Of a stretch of DNA of 33,485 nucleotides, positions 20,743-29,518 are shown in pieces. Numbering within the stretch: position 1 is the stretch's first letter; every line of letters starts with the position of its first letter. The stretch comes from a virus, in the IMG/VR virus record IMGVR_UViG_3300042869_001541, positions 1 to 33,485 of that record. The stretch is one strand, 5' to 3'. The notes beneath the pieces are model-generated. The model was not told the origin of the DNA. It did no database searches and saw nothing but the letters and a program-made list of their open reading frames with translations. A program made the position numbers and the translations under genes.

Positions 20743-21081
20743 TTAGTGCCAGATCGAAAAATCCAAAATCACCCGGTGCAGCAATGCCTCGGGCTCGAAT
20801 TGGTCTTGCTCGAGAAGCAAGAGGTGGGTGATGGAACTGCTTTTGAGGGCGGCTTTGACCGTCTCGGCCAAAGCAACGGCAGCGGCGTAGGTGGTGTCAA
20901 AGCAGTCCACCTGCAGGCGGGTGTTTTCAATGGGTGCGCCGTTTGCCAGGGTGTTTTCTGGTGCGCTGGATACGCGGGCATAGACCACGTAGGGCTTTGA
21001 CACGTTGTTGGGCGCAACGTTCGGAAACACCCTTCCCCCGGCCACACCTGAGAGGGCCGAAAAAAGTTCTTGCTGAATCAT
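20743..21081 (-). CDS. Tail completion protein, DUF3168
   Basis: 112 residues, the usual size. M-I-Q-Q-E-L-F-S-A-L, R-V-F-P-N-V-A-P, P-Y-V-V-Y-A-R-V and L-Q-V-D-C-F-D-T-T-Y-A-A-A-V-A-L-A match the DUF3168 family. These are lambda-U/gp17-like terminators that cap the tail tube and join it to the head. The start overlaps the gp10 stop by 4 nt. Confidence 0.87.
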   Translation of the reverse strand: MIQQELFSALSGVAGGRVFPNVAPNNVSKPYVVYARVSSAPENTLANGAPIENTRLQVDCFDTTYAAAVALAETVKAALKSSSITHLLLLEQDQFEPEALLHRVILDFSIWH

Positions 21082-21563
21082 TTTTTGAGTTCGCGTGCGG
21101 CTTGCTCAATGCGCTCAGCAAGCCGTGTCTTGATGGCCGTTAGCGCATCGTTTTTCTTCATGTCAAAAGCAGGCCGCAGAAACGGGCGCGCGGACATCTT
21201 TACGGTCCCAAACTCCACAAAGCGCCAGTACCAAGCGTCTTGCGAAAGGTTTCCCTTCTTGCCTTGCTTGCGGTACTTCTTGCCATGCCGAACGGTCACA
21301 AAGAAGGTCTGCTTGTTCTTGTTCGATAACTCAGGGATCTGTTTCAAAATCACCGAACGCTTCAAAGTACCTGGCGGAGGCTGGTTGGGTCCCAGATCGC
21401 CCGTGGCAACGGGTGCCTGCAACTTGGCTTCATCCCGAAGGACTTTGGCCCCGGCATAGACCGCTGCGCGCAGTCCGTTCTTGGCAACACGGTCAGGCAA
21501 CTCTTTCAATGCCTTGGCCAGTGCATCAAGGCCTTCTATCTGAACGCTTTCGTACTTAGCCAT
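21078..21563 (-). CDS. HK97 gp10-like head-tail morphogenesis protein
   Basis: 161 residues. The opening E-G-L-D-A-L-A-K-A-L-K-E-L-P and V-A-K-N-G-L-R-A-A-V-Y-A-G-A-K-V-L-R-D-E-A, and the later W-Y-W-R-F-V-E-F-G-T and A-R-P-F-L-R-P-A-F, are the signature of the HK97 gp10 family (neck or tail-joining protein). A Lys-rich insert (H-G-K-K-Y-R-K-Q-G-K-K-G) is a little unusual. Overlaps both neighbours by 4-8 nt. Confidence 0.9.
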   Translation of the reverse strand: MAKYESVQIEGLDALAKALKELPDRVAKNGLRAAVYAGAKVLRDEAKLQAPVATGDLGPNQPPPGTLKRSVILKQIPELSNKNKQTFFVTVRHGKKYRKQGKKGNLSQDAWYWRFVEFGTVKMSARPFLRPAFDMKKNDALTAIKTRLAERIEQAARELKK

Positions 21564-21906
21564 CGTCTAGACCCTCAGAGGCCAGCAGCGTGACCAGCAC
21601 GTTTCGCTCTTCATCGTTGAGAGCTGCGTGGATGTTGAAAATCCGCGATCGGTACATCGCCCGGTAGCCAGCAACCTGACGCGTATCAGCAAAGATGGCT
21701 TGGTAGCGCACAACGATTTGATGTGAGACCTCGCTTGCCATACGTTGCGCGCTTTCCAGTTCGCGGCCAGTCAAGGGTTGAATCTCAGCCCAGAACGAAC
21801 CAAGGTCAGTCCATGTGCGAACTGGTCCGCCGTAGCTGTCTTGCACCGTGCTTTGCCGCTGCAAGGTAATGCGTCGATTCAACTGACCTGAACGAACCGG
21901 ATTCAT
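21556..21906 (-). CDS. Phage head closure protein (SPP1 gp16-like)
   Basis: 116 residues. L-N-R-R-I-T-L-Q-R-Q-S-T-V-Q-D-S-Y-G-G, W-T-D-L-G-S-F-W-A-E-I and L-T-G-R-E-L-E-S-A-Q-R match the head-tail joining/closure family, which forms the ring below the connector that stops DNA leaking. It lies between the gp6-like connector and gp10, its usual place, overlapping them by 4 and 8 nt. Confidence 0.9.
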   Translation of the reverse strand: MNPVRSGQLNRRITLQRQSTVQDSYGGPVRTWTDLGSFWAEIQPLTGRELESAQRMASEVSHQIVVRYQAIFADTRQVAGYRAMYRSRIFNIHAALNDEERNVLVTLLASEGLDDG

Positions 21907-22526
21907 GCCATCACAACCTTGTACGGATCGAGCAGGCCGTCAATGAAGGGTAATGATTCGATGCGTCCTCGAGAGAGCGCAGCCACCTCTTCGCGATGCG
22001 CATACAAGCTGCCCACGCGCAGCTTGATCCAACTCTTGATACCTTCTGGAACTTGCGCAGCAGTACCGTACCCGGCGTCAAAAGTAACCGACACCGCTCC
22101 GATCTGAGGCAAGCAAATCGGCCATATCTGCCCGAACACCGGCGTGATTCGCGCGGGTTCACAGGCGGCATCGACCGTGTAGGTCAAAGCAGGCATCGTC
22201 TGATTCACAGAGCCCATGTCCAGGTAATTGATCGACACAACCGACTGCACCGGTGCTTTGGCCAACAGAATTGCATGGCCTGGCAAGGTGAAAGCCTGCC
22301 CCGCTGGCACACCCATCAGCGACGGTCCGGGGAAGCAGTCGAGCACTTGCCTCCAGCGGGCAGTGGTTAACTGCCTGCCAGTCAAGGTCTCGGCTGCCTG
22401 CCGGGCCGCAGTGATGAGTGAGGCGATCAGCATGTCGTCCTCGTCAAAGTCCACCCGCAGATGCAGCTTTGCCTCCAGAAGCGACACCGGCTCCTCTGTG
22501 GGTGGCGTGACGAGTTGGATGGGCAT
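21903..22526 (-). CDS. Head-tail connector protein (gp6-like)
   Basis: 207 residues. The N-terminal helix pair P-V-S-L-L-E-A-K-L-H-L-R-V and D-D-M-L-I-A-S-L-I-T-A-A-R-Q-A-A-E is the hallmark of HK97 gp6-like adaptors, which dock under the portal. F-D-A-G-Y-G and a final helical region follow, with the D-P-Y-K-V tail. It starts right after the gene at 22527 and overlaps the closure gene by 4 nt. Confidence 0.88.
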   Translation of the reverse strand: MPIQLVTPPTEEPVSLLEAKLHLRVDFDEDDMLIASLITAARQAAETLTGRQLTTARWRQVLDCFPGPSLMGVPAGQAFTLPGHAILLAKAPVQSVVSINYLDMGSVNQTMPALTYTVDAACEPARITPVFGQIWPICLPQIGAVSVTFDAGYGTAAQVPEGIKSWIKLRVGSLYAHREEVAALSRGRIESLPFIDGLLDPYKVVMA

Positions 22527-22973
22527 TTAGATGACCTGCACCACAGCCGCTTGGTTGGAAGCATCCGCAGGCGCAAAGCGTGGATTGAGGCCGAGCACCT
22601 GGGCCGAGGTCTGGCTTGCTGCCACGCCCACCGTGACTGACAGGCGAACAAAGCCAAAGCCGTTCACCGTATCGAGCTCCTCGGGCTTGACGTTGATCAA
22701 GGCCTGCTTGTTGTCACCAGTGGCTTTGACGATCTGGGTGATCGCCTTACCCGTGATGTCCTTGGCGCTGGTGCCGGTTGAATCAACCGCCTGCTGCAAC
22801 TTTGCATCCACAGTGGCGCTGGTGCCCAGTACTCCGGTCTGCACCAGGGAGAGAAACCCGTGGTGGTTGGCCACAGAAATCCAGCCCGTGGTGACTGTTC
22901 CCGCCGCTTGCGCGGCAGGATCGATGGTGGCGAGAACGGACAGCAGTTCGCTGCCTTTTGCGTTGGGAAACAT
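22527..22973 (-). CDS. Unknown capsid-associated protein
   Basis: 148 residues, Ala/Val/Thr-rich and probably beta-rich, between the major capsid and the first connector gene. I do not recognise a named family. The place is commonly held by a head decoration or fibre protein, and the composition fits a virion protein rather than an enzyme. Start near 22973 with a purine-rich site (AGGAGAA) upstream; it follows the capsid gene by 26 nt. Confidence 0.65.
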   Translation of the reverse strand: MFPNAKGSELLSVLATIDPAAQAAGTVTTGWISVANHHGFLSLVQTGVLGTSATVDAKLQQAVDSTGTSAKDITGKAITQIVKATGDNKQALINVKPEELDTVNGFGFVRLSVTVGVAASQTSAQVLGLNPRFAPADASNQAAVVQVI

Positions 22974-22999
22974 AGTTTTCTCCTAAGGTTGGGGTCGGC

Positions 23000-24313
23000 T
23001 TAGCGCGCGCCCAGTTGGATAAAGGGCGACATCGTTGCGCTGCCTTTGGCAGGCGTGATGGGGCTGTTGAGCTTGGACTGGCCGTCCATGCGGAAGGTCG
23101 TGCGAAACGCTGTCAAGTCCGCATCGAAGTACAGGTGCATCGATGTGGCGGTCTGCATGCCACCCGCCTTGGTGATGGTCTGGTAGTACTTGAGGTCCAC
23201 CAGCAAGATGTCGCCTTGGGCCGAGAAAGTGTTGGCGTGTTGAGACACAAACACAGGGCGACCCAGCAAGGTGCCGTAGGGCGAGACCTGCAAGCCCCCG
23301 ACGGGCAGACCCGTGGGGATGTAGATCGGATAGTTGCCCAGAGTCAGCGTGAAGAGTGCGGGCAGCACATCGTTGTTCACGATCCAGACGGCATTGGCAA
23401 AGCTGCCCGAGGGCAAGCGCGCAATCATCTTGGCCAGGTTCTGAGGCACCAGCGTTTGCGTTGCTTGACCTGACTCCTTGGTCACGGTGACCGTCGCACC
23501 AGAGCTGAGCGCTCCCACAGGCACACCGTTGCCAGCACCAAAGAGGATGGACTCGTTGGTTTTCCAACGAATGGACAAAGCGACCTTCTCAGGCAGGTAG
23601 GTGGTCAGCGCATTCGCGTCGTCCAGCAGTTCGTCAGTGGTGGGTACCAGCGCCATCAGCTTTTTCAGGCGCAACGTGGCCAGGCCCAGCACCGGCTTGG
23701 ATGCCACAGCCGAGGCCGCTTCACCCTGCCAATAGGCGCGGATACCGTTGGTGCCCCAAGGCGTAGTTTCGTCCTTGGGGAATGCCATGCTGTTGCCGCT
23801 AATCTCGACGTTATCGGTCATGGGCAGCAAAGAGTCCTCGCCCAAAGAGAGTTTGAAGATTTGCTGAGAGAACTGAGGCGGCACCAAAAAGCCGCCGTCT
23901 TGGCCCGAAGCCTCGTTGGCAAAGCTGCCGGGCGCTGCTGCACCACGGCCACCACCAATGAGCAAACGTTCATCGAGCGATTTGCCGGGCTTTTCTGCCT
24001 GGTACACCGCCTGCATGAACTCGCCCGCAGTGCGAAAGCCGTGCAAAGGATCGGCCTCGCGGTTGTCAGTGACAGTGATAAAAGCGCCAGCGCTTGAAGG
24101 GGCTTGTGCCATTTGCGCTTCTTCCGCGATCAGGCTTGCCTCACGGTCGATGGCGTTACTGGCAGCCTCAATACGGGTCTTGAGCGCATCGAAGGCCGTA
24201 GCCTCTTCATCATTCAGATCGCGGTTATCGGATGCGGCGCGGTCAGTGAGCGCGCGCGCTTCTTTGACCAGGGTAGATTTGCGAGCCTGCAGCTCGCGCA
24301 ATTGCTTACTCAT
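23000..24313 (-). CDS. HK97-family major capsid protein
   Basis: 437 residues from ATG 24313 (GGAG 8 nt upstream; the longer frame to 24361 crosses a hairpin). Residues 1-~100 are a charged coiled coil (Q-L-R-E-L-Q-A-R-K-S-T-L, E-E-A-T-A-F-D-A-L) that acts as the built-in scaffold (delta domain). The HK97 fold follows, with G-G-F-L-V-P-P-Q-F-S (near 155), L-G-L-A-T-L-R-L-K-K-L, T-D-E-L-L-D-D-A and an N-I-(G/L)-like loop near D-I-L-L-V-D. The upstream S49 protease probably removes the delta domain. Confidence 0.95.
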   Translation of the reverse strand: MSKQLRELQARKSTLVKEARALTDRAASDNRDLNDEEATAFDALKTRIEAASNAIDREASLIAEEAQMAQAPSSAGAFITVTDNREADPLHGFRTAGEFMQAVYQAEKPGKSLDERLLIGGGRGAAAPGSFANEASGQDGGFLVPPQFSQQIFKLSLGEDSLLPMTDNVEISGNSMAFPKDETTPWGTNGIRAYWQGEAASAVASKPVLGLATLRLKKLMALVPTTDELLDDANALTTYLPEKVALSIRWKTNESILFGAGNGVPVGALSSGATVTVTKESGQATQTLVPQNLAKMIARLPSGSFANAVWIVNNDVLPALFTLTLGNYPIYIPTGLPVGGLQVSPYGTLLGRPVFVSQHANTFSAQGDILLVDLKYYQTITKAGGMQTATSMHLYFDADLTAFRTTFRMDGQSKLNSPITPAKGSATMSPFIQLGAR

Positions 24314-24340
24314 TTGGGGTTCTCCAAAATCAATGGACGT

Positions 24341-24375
24341 AAAAAAACCACCGGGTCTCAATTGACGAGGTGGTT
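24341..24375 (-). terminator. Possible terminator before the capsid gene
   Basis: On the minus strand AACCACC (24375-24369) pairs with GGTGGTT (24352-24346) across a 16-nt loop, followed by a T-run (24347-24341). It lies between the protease and the capsid gene. A full stop here would cut off the late genes, so it is more likely a partial terminator or an RNA processing or stability element setting a high capsid level. Confidence 0.45.
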
Positions 24376-24384
24376 GCTTGGGGT

Positions 24385-24435
24385 GCGGCCAACGGGCCGC
24401 TTCACTTTGCTGGCAGCCCTCTACGGAGTGCTGCC
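24385..24435 (-). other. Two further stem-loops between protease and capsid genes
   Basis: GCGGCC/GGCCGC with a 4-nt loop (24385-24400) and GGCAGC/GCTGCC (24412-24435) sit next to the terminator-like hairpin. Neither has a U-run. With the third one they make a 90-nt structured leader ahead of the capsid gene. Confidence 0.4.
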
Positions 24436-24445
24436 CGAAAAAAAG

Positions 24446-25372
24446 TCACATCAAGGCCAGCGAATTCCTCGCCTGGTTGAGCCGTGATGCATTGGGTTTG
24501 ATTTGCGTTCGCGCATCGCGGCGCATCTTTTTGACGACATCGTCAAAGGTGGCTATGCCGTCGACCATGCTGCTAGCAAGTGCCGCGTCGGCTCCTAGAA
24601 CTCGGCCCTGACCCATGCCATCTCGCACCTGAGAGATGGGTACACCTCTGCCCTTGGCCACAGCTTTGGTGAACGCGGCGTAATAGTCATCAACGCGGGA
24701 CTGCATAAAGCCCTGGGCTTCTTCGTCCAAAGGTGCATATGGATTGCCCTCAACCTTGAACTTTCCCGCAGAGATGAGCGTAGTTTTGACACCGGCCTCG
24801 TCCATGGCCTTGCTGTAGTCCTGGTGCGCTTGCCACACCCCGATGGACCCCACTTCGCCGCCGGGTGTGACATAAAACTCAGATGCTGAGCAACCAATCC
24901 AGTAGGCTGCCGAAGCGGCAAGGCTGTTGGCGATGGCCACGACAGGCTTTTTGGCGCGGGCGCTGACAATTTCATCGGCCAGTTCCGCGACACCGTAAAC
25001 ACTGCCGCCGGGGCTGTCGATGTCGATCAGGATTTGAGAGACCGTCTCATCTTGGATAGCAGCGCGCAACATGTTTGAAAACTGCTGAGTGCTGGCAGTA
25101 CCAGGACCGGATACATCGTCCACCATGTTGCCGCGCTGCGTCACGATGCCGTAAAGCGGAAGCACCGCAATGCCGCCACCAGAGTTGGACACGCTGGATT
25201 GGCGACGTGCATCTCTTGCGTTTCTGTCGGCTGCAATATTGCGCATCACCTCTTCGCTTGCGCGGGCATCCCCCGACCAGCGTGCGATGACAGCAGTGAC
25301 TGCGTTCAGCCGTTCGGGCATCAATGCCCAGGGAGTTGCCAAATATTCGGCAACCAGTAATTGATGGTTCAT
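24446..25372 (-). CDS. S49-family (SppA-like) serine peptidase, likely prohead protease
   Basis: 308 residues. The ClpP/crotonase-like core is clear: L-P-L-Y-G-I-V near residue 71, L-I-D-I-D-S-P-G-G-S-V (115-125), and N-S-L-A-A-S-A-A-Y-W-I-G with the catalytic Ser154. G-K-F-K-V-E-G-N-P-Y supplies the Lys of the Ser-Lys dyad (K204 or K206). Phages with an HK97-like capsid and no HK97 gp4 protease often use this enzyme to mature the prohead. The start overlaps the portal stop by 4 nt. Confidence 0.92.
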   Translation of the reverse strand: MNHQLLVAEYLATPWALMPERLNAVTAVIARWSGDARASEEVMRNIAADRNARDARRQSSVSNSGGGIAVLPLYGIVTQRGNMVDDVSGPGTASTQQFSNMLRAAIQDETVSQILIDIDSPGGSVYGVAELADEIVSARAKKPVVAIANSLAASAAYWIGCSASEFYVTPGGEVGSIGVWQAHQDYSKAMDEAGVKTTLISAGKFKVEGNPYAPLDEEAQGFMQSRVDDYYAAFTKAVAKGRGVPISQVRDGMGQGRVLGADAALASSMVDGIATFDDVVKKMRRDARTQIKPNASRLNQARNSLALM

Positions 25373-26853
25373 GGTGTCATCCCCAGTGATTTAAGTGATT
25401 GGCACAGATGCGGTTCATCCATGGATACGCAGGCCTGCGCCCAGACACTCACCCGGTCCACTGGCACAGCCAGGGATTGCGCAATCAGTGCCAGATCTTT
25501 CTCGTCGACCCGACCGGCCCGAGCGATGCGCCTGGCCCAGCGTTCGGCACTTGAATCGATCAGGGCACGCAAGCGGGCAGCGGCTTCATCGGAGGGCTCA
25601 GTTGCTTCTTGCTCCGGGTCCTCCGCTTGTTCGGTATCAAGCGCCACATCCTCTGCTGTGCTTTCCTCGACCATATTGAGCGGGCGAAGTGGTTCGTCCA
25701 AGCCATCAAGCGGGTTGAGGTTCTCTGCAATGCGTGCTTCATTGCGTGTGAGCCAGCCGTTCTGAATACCGCTTTGGTAGAACGACGCACGGCTGGCGGC
25801 ATCGCCGCGCATCAGGTTGGCGAAATCAAATTCGACCTCGATGTCGTCACCTTCGAGAAGCAACTCGGACTCGATGCTTGCTTCCCAGCGCTCAGCCCAG
25901 GGCGTCATGGTATGCATGACGAACTCAAGGCTTTGTTGCTCAATGTTGGAAAACGTCGCCCGGTCCAAATCGCCGATCATGTGAGGTGGCACTCGAAACA
26001 GCCTGGCAACATCAGTAATCTGAAACTTGCGCAGTTCCAGGAACTGGGCATCCTTGTTCGTAACACCCACTTCGTGAAACTTCATCCCGTTTTCAAGCAC
26101 AAGGACCTTGCCCCGGTTGGCACCGGACTGTGCCTGCTGGTAGGACTCACGAAACACCTTCTTGGCTTCCGAGTCCTTGAAGGATCCCGGAAATTCAATC
26201 CAACCGCCGGTAGGCTTCGCATCGTTGGCAAAGAATCGCGCGCCGTAGTCCTGGGCGGCTAGTGCCATTCCGAGGTTTTCTCGGGCAAGCTCGATCGGAC
26301 TCATGCCCAGCAAGCCATCGGAGGACAGGCCGCGCAAATGCCAAACCTCTCCGCGCGGCAAGATTGACTCATTGCCAAACCGGTCTGTAAACCGGTAACG
26401 GTATTCGCCAGAGGGCAGCAACTCCAACCGGATGCGGTCTGGATGAAGAGGCATCAACTCAACCACCTCGCCTTTGGCGTTGGTGATGATCTGGTTGTAG
26501 GCGTTGCCGCGCAGTGCGAGATGGCCTTGCAGCATCTCACGCCATTCAAACGGGTTTTGAAAACGGTTAGGCCGTTTGGCAAGTAAACGGAACAACCAGT
26601 GGTCGGTGACCTTGTCTTTGCCACCGTCGGCACGGCGTTGGTAGATGACCAGCGGAAGCGAAGCCATGGACTCCGACAAGACGCGTACGCAGGCATAGAC
26701 CGTTGCAAGGCGAAGCGCGCTGTCGGGTGAGACGTGCATGCCGCTCCCAGTACGAGCGGAGACAGGCTCAAAAAAGAAGTCTCCCCATGGCGAGCGATCT
26801 CCACCGGAGGCGCTTGGGCCACGGAACCGATCAATGAAGCTTAATAATCCCAT
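25369..26853 (-). CDS. HK97-family phage portal protein
   Basis: 494 residues. S-A-L-R-L-A-T-V-Y-A-C-V-R-V-L-S-E, S-M-A-S-L-P-L-V-I-Y, G-N-A-Y-N-Q-I and S-P-I-E-L-A-R-E-N are typical of the family, as is F-R-V-P-P-H-M-I-G-D (about 292-301). It forms the dodecameric ring at one capsid vertex through which terminase pumps DNA. The C-terminal ~90 residues are acidic and Ala/Glu-rich, then basic, and more variable. 4 nt separate it from the large terminase. Confidence 0.95.
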   Translation of the reverse strand: MGLLSFIDRFRGPSASGGDRSPWGDFFFEPVSARTGSGMHVSPDSALRLATVYACVRVLSESMASLPLVIYQRRADGGKDKVTDHWLFRLLAKRPNRFQNPFEWREMLQGHLALRGNAYNQIITNAKGEVVELMPLHPDRIRLELLPSGEYRYRFTDRFGNESILPRGEVWHLRGLSSDGLLGMSPIELARENLGMALAAQDYGARFFANDAKPTGGWIEFPGSFKDSEAKKVFRESYQQAQSGANRGKVLVLENGMKFHEVGVTNKDAQFLELRKFQITDVARLFRVPPHMIGDLDRATFSNIEQQSLEFVMHTMTPWAERWEASIESELLLEGDDIEVEFDFANLMRGDAASRASFYQSGIQNGWLTRNEARIAENLNPLDGLDEPLRPLNMVEESTAEDVALDTEQAEDPEQEATEPSDEAAARLRALIDSSAERWARRIARAGRVDEKDLALIAQSLAVPVDRVSVWAQACVSMDEPHLCQSLKSLGMTP

Positions 26854-26857
26854 CAGT

Positions 26858-28570
26858 TCAGAGCAACACCAATTCGTAGTCGGATCCCAGCACCACCGAG
26901 TCCCCCGGTTTGATCGCGCGCGACAGCGCCATGATCAGTGCAACGATGCCGTCGATCTTGTTTTCTGCTCGCTCCTTGCGTGGGTAAATGTTGTCTTTAG
27001 CGTCCAAGTGAGCCACCACATTGCTGACCATCCAGCCCAGCACCGGGTCCCCGTCGTGAACCAATTTCTTTTGAAGCACCAAGGCCTCGAGCGTCTTCAT
27101 CGGCTCTGAGAAATTCAGCACCGTGGGACGCACTTCAATCATGGGCAGCCCCTCACTCATCATTCGAGTCGAGAGTTGCGTTGCCTGAAACGGATCAAAA
27201 GCGACTGCCTGCACCGCAAAGCGAGAGGACAGATCATTCAGATCAGCTTCGATCCAACTGAAATCAATCACATTGCCTGGCGTCACGATCAATCGTCCGG
27301 TGTGCATCCACCCCGAGTACTGACTGTTGCCGTTGGCATTGACCGTGTCTTCTGGCAGGTAGTACTTACCAAAGACCGCAAACGCGTCGGCAACCTCAGG
27401 ATGGGCAAATACGATCACCAAGGCGGCAATGTCTGTCTTGCTGGCTAGGTCCAGCCCCACCCAGCAGGGCTGACCCACAAAGGACTCGATGTCCAGGTCC
27501 AGGTCAGCGCAGGCGTCCCAGGAACGCATGTCCATCCATGCTGTGTCGGCGTTGACCCACTCGTTCAAGTGTTTGGTCTTGAAGTTGTTCATCGCGCTGG
27601 GCAACTGCATAGCCTTGGCCTGCAGTGGTCCCAGAATTTCTGGGCGCACAGAGATACCCCAGTTGGGGTTGGCCTTCATCAGCGAATCTTCGCTGGTCCA
27701 GTCGTCCCCGTCATCAAGACCGTAGACGATGCCGAACTGACTGTCGTCTTCGAACACGCCGTCGAGAAGCCTGGTCACAAAGGTTCGCACCTCGTAGCAA
27801 ATGCCAGAGCGGTTGCTGCCTGCGGTGGTGATCACCCAAAGAAGTGAGTTGTCACGCTTGCCGGTTCCTGTCTCCACCACGTCGTAGACGGTGCGGGTTT
27901 TGTGGGCATGCAGTTCATCAATGCAGCCGAAGTGAATGTTCAAGCCATCTAGCGTCGACCCTTCAGCCGAGAGTGCTTCAAACTTGGAGCCGGTCTGCAG
28001 CACGTTCATGTTGTGCGCGCCGACGTTGACAGAAAACCGGGTGCGAAAACCTTGAGACCTGCGCGCCATGGTCTGCGCATCACCAAATACGATTCGAGCC
28101 TGGTCACGGGTGGTGGCCAGGGAATAGACCTCAGCCCCGCCTTCGCCGTCAGCGGCCAGCATGTACAGCGCAAGCGCAGAAGACAAGGTCGACTTGGCGT
28201 TGCCGCGTGGCACTTCAATGTACGAGCGCCGAAAGCGGCGGTTGCCGTCGGGCTTGACCCAGCCAAAGACAGTGGTCAGAATGAACACTTGCCAAGGTTC
28301 CAACTTGATCGTCTCGCCTGCCAGCGGCCCTTTGACATGGGGCAGCCGCTCAATGAACGCGCACAGGTTATCGGCGGGTCGGAACTCCCGTCCGTCCTTG
28401 TCGGTGAGCTTCGGGTTGAACTGGTAAGGACTTGCTTTGCCTTTGAACTTTGCCAGATCGTTCAACTGTCGTTGGCATGCCCGCTGGACCCATTTGCAAG
28501 TCAGGATGTCACCGGCAACGACTGCCTGCGCATACTTGCGGGCAACATCAACGTAATTCTCGGTCGCCAA
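26858..28570 (-). CDS. terL: Terminase large subunit
   Basis: 570 residues. ATPase part: E-V-P-R-G-N-A-K-S-T (Walker A, 119-128) and F-G-C-I-D-E (Walker B, 214-219). RNase-H-like nuclease part: G-L-D-L-A-S-K (Asp374), V-A-F-D-P (Asp459) and N-K-I-D-G-I-V-A-L (Asp540), the three acidic residues expected. It packages DNA into the prohead and cuts it at the packaging site. The frame begins at TTG 28570, 9 nt after the small subunit stop, with only a weak ribosome site, so it may be coupled to the gene before it. Confidence 0.95.
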   Translation of the reverse strand: MATENYVDVARKYAQAVVAGDILTCKWVQRACQRQLNDLAKFKGKASPYQFNPKLTDKDGREFRPADNLCAFIERLPHVKGPLAGETIKLEPWQVFILTTVFGWVKPDGNRRFRRSYIEVPRGNAKSTLSSALALYMLAADGEGGAEVYSLATTRDQARIVFGDAQTMARRSQGFRTRFSVNVGAHNMNVLQTGSKFEALSAEGSTLDGLNIHFGCIDELHAHKTRTVYDVVETGTGKRDNSLLWVITTAGSNRSGICYEVRTFVTRLLDGVFEDDSQFGIVYGLDDGDDWTSEDSLMKANPNWGISVRPEILGPLQAKAMQLPSAMNNFKTKHLNEWVNADTAWMDMRSWDACADLDLDIESFVGQPCWVGLDLASKTDIAALVIVFAHPEVADAFAVFGKYYLPEDTVNANGNSQYSGWMHTGRLIVTPGNVIDFSWIEADLNDLSSRFAVQAVAFDPFQATQLSTRMMSEGLPMIEVRPTVLNFSEPMKTLEALVLQKKLVHDGDPVLGWMVSNVVAHLDAKDNIYPRKERAENKIDGIVALIMALSRAIKPGDSVVLGSDYELVLL

Positions 28571-28579
28571 AGTTCAGTC

Positions 28580-29038
28580 TCAGCCTGCAATATCCGCCCA
28601 AGGATCGAGATCAATCTCGGTCTCTGTGGGTTGTGTGATCCGCGAACGTGAAGCAGGCGTAAATCCCATCTCCACCGCTGCCTTGGTCATGATCTGGGCC
28701 TGCTTGTTCGCAATGGCCAGGTACGGCGACTGCATTGGCACTCCGGTGTTCGGCGCTTTGATCAATAGGCCAGTTTTGGTAATGCCGATCTGAGCCTTGC
28801 GGTACAAATCCGCAGCGCAGGACCAGACTTCCAGCACCGACATATCGAGTTTGCGCAGCAAATGTTCAGGCGCGCTCTCAATGGCATAACGCCAGGCCTG
28901 CTTGGCACCATCTGACATGTACTCGGGCGGTGCAACCAGATCCCCTTGAGGCTGTGGCTCATGCGGGTTGGTCCTGCACTTTTGCAGGGTTCCCCTGAGC
29001 TTTTTGATCTCCGTGGGGAGCGGCTTTCTTCCGGCCAT
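28580..29038 (-). CDS. terS: Terminase small subunit, P27 family
   Basis: 152 residues. The N-terminus (M-A-G-R-K-P-L-P-T-E-I-K-K-L-R-G-T-L) and the helical part with N-T-G-V-P-M-Q-S-P-Y-L-A-I-A-N-K-Q-A are typical of P27-like small terminases. They bind the packaging site and load the large subunit. It ends with an acidic D-L-D-P-W-A-D tail. It sits between an HNH gene and terL, the usual arrangement in HK97-type cos phages. Confidence 0.9.
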   Translation of the reverse strand: MAGRKPLPTEIKKLRGTLQKCRTNPHEPQPQGDLVAPPEYMSDGAKQAWRYAIESAPEHLLRKLDMSVLEVWSCAADLYRKAQIGITKTGLLIKAPNTGVPMQSPYLAIANKQAQIMTKAAVEMGFTPASRSRITQPTETEIDLDPWADIAG

Positions 29039-29152
29039 TAATCTTCCGTTCTGGGGGACCCCCCCTTGGTTTCAATTTGCACGCGCAAAAATCTCGGCAG
29101 GCGCACGCATCTTTGGCCGCCGTCTGTAGAGATTCAGACCCCCTAGGGGGCG
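29039..29152. other. Candidate cos (packaging) region
   Basis: 114 bp without a gene between the HNH and small terminase genes. It has two GC palindromes: GGGGGACCCCC (29053-29063) and CCCCCTAGGGGG (29139-29150). In many HK97-like phages with an HNH gene beside terS, the cos site lies in this interval. The nick positions cannot be deduced from this sequence. Confidence 0.4.
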
Positions 29153-29518
29153 TCAGCTGCGCCGTGCGGTCTCTCGCGCCGTCTTTCGGTTGTGACATGA
29201 GACGCAAAGGCCTTGCAGGTTCACCCAATCAAAGCGCTCACCGTCGTCCTTGAGCGGCCTGATGTGGTCAGCAACCTTGGCAGCCACCACCAGTCCAGTC
29301 GCCTTGCAAGCCACACACAACGGGTGTTCTCGCAGGAATGCGGCACGCACCTCACGCCAGCGCACTGACTGGTAAAAGCCCACCTCGGCATCAAAGCCAC
29401 GCCTGGCTCGCCCGTAGTCCCGGTGCACTTGGGTACGGTGTTGATCGCAGTAGCCCGGTTTGTCCAGCACCAACGCACAGGCGGGATGTCGGCAGGGTGT
29501 TGGAGCACTGCGGGGCAT
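29153..29518 (-). CDS. HNH endonuclease
   Basis: 121 residues. A Zn-binding N-terminus (C-R-H-P-A-C and Y-C-D-Q-H) is followed by the HNH fold: H-P-L-C-V-A-C, A-D-H-I-R-P-L (first His), N-L-Q-G-L-C (Asn) and C-H-N-R-K (last His). Small HNH proteins next to terminase are needed for specific DNA cutting in packaging of HK97-like phages. It is the first gene of the leftward late operon here. Confidence 0.93.
   Translation of the reverse strand: MPRSAPTPCRHPACALVLDKPGYCDQHRTQVHRDYGRARRGFDAEVGFYQSVRWREVRAAFLREHPLCVACKATGLVVAAKVADHIRPLKDDGERFDWVNLQGLCVSCHNRKTARETARRS

Noticed and set aside
22983-23567. 194-codon minus-strand ORF overlapping the capsid gene
   Set aside because: Out-of-frame shadow of the HK97 capsid protein; His/Arg/Cys-rich sequence.
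28959-29228. 89-codon minus-strand ORF bridging HNH and small terminase genes
   Set aside because: Low-complexity Lys/Arg/Pro product crossing the likely cos region and overlapping both real genes.
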